Shown: piece by piece, positions 62,667 to 64,000 of the stretch
Layout: every line of letters begins with the position of its first letter
Position numbering within the stretch: position 1 is the stretch's first letter
Assembly (NCBI RefSeq): GCF_900103125.1
Contig: NZ_FNJV01000013.1
Location: 1 to 64,000, forward strand
Origin: Mucilaginibacter sp. OK268
GTDB taxonomy: Bacteria; Bacteroidota; Bacteroidia; Sphingobacteriales; Sphingobacteriaceae
DNA length: 64,000 nucleotides
Reading direction: 5' to 3'
Program-made: the position numbers and the translations under genes
The notes under the pieces: generated by a model
What the model was told of the DNA's origin: nothing
The model's database searches: none
Seen by the model: only the letters and a program-made list of their open reading frames with translations

Positions 62667-63593
62667 TTATTCCTTTTTGTAATCCTTATGTACAATTAAA
62701 AAGCTGGCGCGTTCTTCTTTATGAAAAGGGATATTCCAGTTGCCCTGGTAGGTTATTTTAGTGGGCAGCAGTTCACCACCGAAATTATTGAGCTCGATGT
62801 TCATCTGCACATTAAAATCAACAAACATATTGCTGAACTTCATATCGATATATCGGCCCAATATTTGGAAGGTGCGCTCATCAAATATGGTGGTCATTTC
62901 CTTGATCATGGTATCACCGTCTGATGTGCTGGGCTTGCACCGTACCCTGAAACGGTAAACCGGGATAGTATCCAGGTACTTCCCACGCGCAAATTCGTAG
63001 TAATAGTACCCACGCATATCGCCCGCGAATATCTCGGTTTTGCTGCTGATAAAAGGGATCCCTTTTACCTTACGCCCCGGGGTAAAAATGAGTGTTTTAA
63101 GTTTGTCTTTATACGATTCATTTTTACCTCCTGATCCTGGCAGCGCATCGCCTTTGGTAAAGTCGGAGTTATAGGCGTTCATGAAAATATAGTCGAACAT
63201 CTCTACGGTATATAGTTGGTATTTACCGTTCTTTTTAAACACGTTACCGCTATCCGCTTTGGCTATATACTCCATCCGGTGTTTGCCGGCAGCATTGCTG
63301 TGGATGATCTTGCGGTATATTTTACCATCAACCTTGTTCTTTTTATCGTAAGTAAAAATGCGGTTCTCGGCGGTAAAACCGTAGCGTTTCATGTTTTGAA
63401 AAGCCTTGTAAAAACTGGTATCGGCCAGTACGGCATCAATAAAATCCTGCGCGTTTAGCCTGTGCGATTTGATATCAACCAACGAGTCGATAACAATAGT
63501 ACGTATCGTATCGGGATTAAAACGCTTGATCTGCTGCGCGAAAGAAGAACTCGAGGCAATGATTAATACCAGCGCTATTATTGTTTTTTTCAT
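62667..63593 (-). CDS. hypothetical secreted protein
   Basis: From ATG 63593 the protein has 308 residues with a clear signal peptide ('MKKTIIALVLIIASSSSFAQ'). The mature part is beta-rich with a lipoprotein-carrier-like rhythm: 'TKTEIFAGDMRGYYYYEFAR', 'TIFDERTFQILGRYIDMKFS' and 'LLPTKITYQGNWNIPFHKEE'. No Cys follows the signal, so it is periplasmic or secreted rather than lipidated. Function unknown. It lies end-to-end with the AraC gene. Confidence 0.7.
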   Translation of the reverse strand: MKKTIIALVLIIASSSSFAQQIKRFNPDTIRTIVIDSLVDIKSHRLNAQDFIDAVLADTSFYKAFQNMKRYGFTAENRIFTYDKKNKVDGKIYRKIIHSNAAGKHRMEYIAKADSGNVFKKNGKYQLYTVEMFDYIFMNAYNSDFTKGDALPGSGGKNESYKDKLKTLIFTPGRKVKGIPFISSKTEIFAGDMRGYYYYEFARGKYLDTIPVYRFRVRCKPSTSDGDTMIKEMTTIFDERTFQILGRYIDMKFSNMFVDFNVQMNIELNNFGGELLPTKITYQGNWNIPFHKEERASFLIVHKDYKKE

Positions 63594-63648
63594 CAAGGTA
63601 TTGATGTTCAATATTCAAATGTTATCTGTAATCCAAAAGTCTCCCAGA

Positions 63649-63742
63649 GTCATCCTGAACTTGTTTCAGGATCCCATCAGATAGGCCTTGCCAGTATGCT
63701 GTACACCTTACTTGTGGGATGCCGAAACAAGTTCGGCATGAC
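63649..63742. repeat. interspersed palindrome with compensatory internal hairpins
   Basis: GTCAT-CCTGAA-CTTG-TTTCAGG-ATCCCA on the left is the near complement of TGGGAT-GCCGAAA-CAAG-TTCGGC-ATGAC on the right. Each arm also forms its own hairpin, and the bases that differ between arms keep the hairpin pairing. Confidence 0.8.
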
Positions 63743-63751
63743 AGGCGTGTG

Positions 63752-64000
63752 TTAATTCCCCAGCTGCTTAATAGCCAGGTAAGCCATTAAACCGGTGCTG
63801 ATCTTAAACGCATCCTCTTCCACATCAAAGGTTGGTGTGTGTACCGATGAGGTAATACCGCGGCTTTCGTTACGGGTTCCCAGGCGGTAAAAACAGCTGT
63901 CGGCAACTTGCGAGTAGTAGGCAAAATCTTCGGCAGCCATCCAGATATCCAGGTCGAGCACGTTTTCTTTACCCAGGTAATCTTCGGCATGGCCACGGGT
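63752..64000 (-). CDS. M20-family metallopeptidase/amidohydrolase, C-terminal part (cut by the window edge)
   Basis: The frame is open to the last base. The 82 visible residues show the M20D end: 'WMAAEDFAYYSQVADSCFYR' (with the metal-site Glu-Asp) and 'SVHTPTFDVEEDAFKISTGL' (the conserved His near the second metal). These enzymes cleave N-acyl amino acids or dipeptides. The N-terminal two thirds lie outside the window. Confidence 0.88.
   Translation of the reverse strand, partial: TRGHAEDYLGKENVLDLDIWMAAEDFAYYSQVADSCFYRLGTRNESRGITSSVHTPTFDVEEDAFKISTGLMAYLAIKQLGN

Overview
The window looks like chromosomal DNA of a Bacteroidota bacterium, most likely family Sphingobacteriaceae (Mucilaginibacter- or Pedobacter-like). 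The reasons are: the block rpmB-rpmG-DUF4295-ftsY-rimO; BshC of bacillithiol synthesis; a czcA gene fused to an outer-membrane-factor domain; promoters of the TTG-N19/20-TAnnTTTG type; and many interspersed palindromes. The genus is an inference from gene content, not from a marker gene.

Layout. (1) 0-13.4 kb is housekeeping: a Crp-type regulator with a DoxX-like protein, acs, two ribosomal proteins, ftsY, rimO, bshC, surE and lpxB, then three unannotated small proteins and an MFS exporter. (2) 14.19-37.89 kb is a genomic island of about 23.7 kb inserted in tRNA-Ala(GGC). It is bounded by a perfect 44-bp direct repeat of the tRNA 3' half (14189-14232 and 37846-37889). (3) 37.9-38.6 kb is a tandem array of tRNA 3' fragments alternating with GIY-YIG nuclease genes. 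(4) 38.9-64 kb is ordinary chromosome: an Oar-like TonB receptor, a metal-efflux operon, ECF sigma factors, AraC regulators, oxidoreductases, stress proteins, another GIY-YIG gene framed by palindromes, and a truncated M20 peptidase at the right edge.

The island reads as a defence island with mosaic base composition. Its left arm is a compact minus-strand operon: a ComEC-like metallo-beta-lactamase, a trypsin-like protease fused to a reverse transcriptase, a minimal family-A DNA polymerase, and a large nitrilase-fold protein. Key active-site residues of all four enzymes are visible. I know of no described system with all four parts, so this is the main candidate for a new system. The middle holds a BcgI-like restriction-modification module (PD-(D/E)XK plus methyltransferase, then a specificity subunit) with HEPN, DUF262 and DUF5655-nuclease partners. 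The specificity gene lacks an ATG and is joined to the methylase gene by a T8 tract followed by a perfect hairpin, which suggests -1 frameshifting, phase variation or slippage. The right arm holds a sigma-factor pair, unknown genes, an XRE/excisionase/integrase set, and two tandem paralogous tyrosine recombinases next to attR.

From 42.2 kb, DUF6660, a CzcA-TolC fusion and CusB form one metal-efflux operon behind a clear promoter. From 52.9 kb, an AraC regulator precedes an aldo/keto reductase, a quinone-oxidoreductase-like enzyme, a lactonase-like hydrolase, a tautomerase and an OsmC protein, plausibly an electrophile or peroxide response neighbourhood.
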